From contig BEHW01000104.1 in assembly GCA_002898675.1 (NCBI GenBank), positions 1-6,834 of the forward strand: a DNA stretch of 6,834 bases, in the 5' to 3' direction. Numbering within the stretch: the first letter of the stretch is position 1; the number at the start of each line of letters is the position of its first letter. Shown here piece by piece: positions 6,073-6,834 of the stretch. The stretch comes from a bacterium HR20 (GTDB lineage Bacteria; Bacteroidota; Ignavibacteria; Kapaibacteriales; NICIL-2). Both the position numbers and the translations under genes were made by a program. The notes beneath the pieces were generated by a model. That model saw only the letters and a list, made by a program, of their open reading frames with translations, was not told where the DNA came from and searched no databases.

Positions 6073-6449
6073 GCGCTCGGCAGCTTGTGCCGCTCCGTGG
6101 ACACGCTGCAACCGAGGAACTCGTTCGGCGGGGTAAACGTTGGCGTGATCCGAGCGGTCGCGTTCAGGTGATCGCGCTGCCGAGAGCCGAGTCACCGCTC
6201 CTTTGCTACATCGTTATCGTCTCACGTGCCATCTGCCCAAGAGCAGTTGGGCGCAATCGCATCCGGAGACTGTTGCGCGAAAGCCTCCGCAAGATCGCCA
6301 ACGACCACCCGGAGCTGGTCGCACCCTACAGTGCGATCGCGCTGCGATGGCTCGCTGCAGCACCAGTGCGGGAATGCAAGCGTCTGCGCTTGGGGGATGT
6401 ACTTCCAGCTGTTCGTGCAGCACTCCAAAAACCGCTTTCTCCGCAATGA
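6069..6449 (+). CDS. rnpA: Ribonuclease P protein component
   Basis: This 126-residue protein starts at GTG 6069, overlapping the rpmH stop as GTGA. It is the basic protein partner of the RNase P RNA, which removes 5' leaders from precursor tRNAs. The family's RNR motif is clear at residues 59-72 (AVGRNRIRRLLRES), preceded by the conserved strand YIVIVSRAICPR. The N-terminal LVRRGKRWR (18-26) matches the usual xxxGKRxR segment, and a C-terminal helix follows at about 106-120. Length and charge are typical. The next gene starts inside its stop codon (ATGA at 6446-6449), so the three genes probably form one operon. Order and overlap with rpmH are the standard bacterial arrangement. Confidence 0.93.
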   Translation: MSARQLVPLRGHAATEELVRRGKRWRDPSGRVQVIALPRAESPLLCYIVIVSRAICPRAVGRNRIRRLLRESLRKIANDHPELVAPYSAIALRWLAAAPVRECKRLRLGDVLPAVRAALQKPLSPQ

Positions 6450-6706
6450 CAGCGCCAGACATCTTCGTGTACTCAATCGAAAACCTCCAACGCCAACTCG
6501 AAACCGCACCGTTCGAGCTTGGCTACTACACCCTACGCTTCTACGTGGATGAGCGCGGCCGACTCTCCCGCACCCCGACCGATCGGCTGGGGACGTTCTA
6601 CTACTCGCCCTCTGGCGGGACACTCCGCGACGAGCAGCTCAACATTGTGCTTTACAGCGCCCGTATTGATCGCTACAAAGGGTACGGACGCCCACAGGAA
6701 GAGTAG
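6446..6706 (+). CDS. Unknown 86-residue protein coupled to rnpA
   Basis: I do not recognise this protein. The start is fixed by an ATGA overlap with the rnpA stop, which supports it being real and co-translated. It is soluble-looking and has nine Tyr in 86 residues. It has no signal peptide, membrane segment or Cys. Likely strands are ELGYYTLRFYVDERGRLS (24-41), GTFYYS (49-54) and QLNIVLYSARID (64-75). In many genomes this slot holds yidD, a short membrane-insertion factor with conserved cysteines; this protein has none of those features and is not YidD. It is followed by a convergent gene 28 bases later. By position it could relate to translation, tRNA processing or envelope biogenesis, but nothing in the sequence shows which. 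Confidence 0.75.
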   Translation: MTAPDIFVYSIENLQRQLETAPFELGYYTLRFYVDERGRLSRTPTDRLGTFYYSPSGGTLRDEQLNIVLYSARIDRYKGYGRPQEE

Positions 6707-6734
6707 CCTTCCGGCATTCTCCCCGCAACGGAAA

Positions 6735-6833
6735 TCAGACGGGTGCTTGCTCGGCTGGTTCAGTTGCTTTGGTGGTACTCCCGTTCTCAATAGCAACGGC
6801 TGACTCTTCCACCAACTCGTAGGCACGCCAATA
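6735..6833 (-). CDS. C-terminal fragment of a minus-strand gene entering from the right edge
   Basis: On the minus strand one frame reads from the window edge to a TGA at 6737-6735, giving 32 residues: YWRAYELVEESAVAIENGS followed by TTKATEPAEQAPV. A short amphipathic helix followed by an acidic, Pro/Ala/Thr-rich tail is typical of a protein C-terminus. The stop sits 28 bases from the convergent stop at 6706, a natural arrangement. The fragment is too short to identify. A different minus-strand frame at 6533-6826 overlaps the 6446 gene and looks like a shadow. Confidence 0.45.
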   Translation of the reverse strand, partial: YWRAYELVEESAVAIENGSTTKATEPAEQAPV

Positions 6834-6834
6834 T

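Noticed and set aside
6709..6733. TTCCG/CGGAA inverted repeat between the convergent genes
   Set aside because: Only five pairs around a 15-base loop; too weak to call a terminator.
6533..6826. 97-residue minus-strand reading frame at the right end
   Set aside because: It lies mostly antisense to the rnpA-coupled gene; another minus-strand frame ending at 6735 fits a convergent gene better.
1..6834. CRISPR array, IS element, tRNA genes, oriC/DnaA boxes
   Set aside because: No regularly spaced direct repeats, transposase frames, tRNA-like cloverleafs or DnaA-box clusters were found, despite the CRISPR-like gene and rpmH.

Overview
The window reads as chromosomal DNA from a Gram-negative bacterium of the Bacteroidota/Chlorobiota/Ignavibacteria (FCB) side of the tree; this is inference. 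The supports are three outer-membrane-type proteins in a row, a near-perfect Bacteroidota-type promoter (TTG, 20 bases, then TATTTTTG) in front of rpmH, and starts that mostly lack a Shine-Dalgarno sequence. By eye the GC content is in the mid to upper 50s percent. The genus cannot be fixed from this sequence.

Layout. (1) Bases 1-1683, minus strand, hold a 561-codon partial gene for an exported outer-membrane protein: signal peptide, beta-barrel, proline linker, an OmpA-like peptidoglycan-binding domain, a beta-rich spacer, and what looks like the start of a second OmpA-like domain cut by the window edge. (2) A 156-base divergent intergenic region follows. (3) Bases 1840-2748, plus strand, encode an exported, probably beta-barrel protein of unknown function. 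(4) A short intergenic stretch can fold into a three-way junction. (5) Bases 2880-4469 encode an exported trypsin-like serine protease fused to a long coiled coil and a C-terminal beta-barrel-like domain. (6) A 337-base region without a convincing gene contains tandem palindromes and a long imperfect inverted repeat. (7) Bases 4807-5787 encode a diverged protein that aligns, from memory of the family, with the CRISPR-associated NE0113/ring-nuclease family but has lost the usual GGRKT loop. (8) A 20-pair hairpin and a promoter lead into rpmH (L34), rnpA (RNase P protein) and an unknown 86-residue gene, joined by GTGA and ATGA overlaps. (9) The C-terminus of a minus-strand gene enters from the right edge.

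How the genes fit together. The first three genes all look like envelope components, one anchoring to peptidoglycan and one carrying a protease that may be tethered to the outer membrane. The rpmH-rnpA pair is a housekeeping translation/tRNA-processing operon. The position where yidD or yidC often follows rnpA is taken by an unrecognised gene. The ring-nuclease-like gene sits between these blocks with no CRISPR array or cas gene visible in the window. The most interesting items are this orphan, degenerate CRISPR-signalling-type protein and the protease/coiled-coil/barrel fusion.
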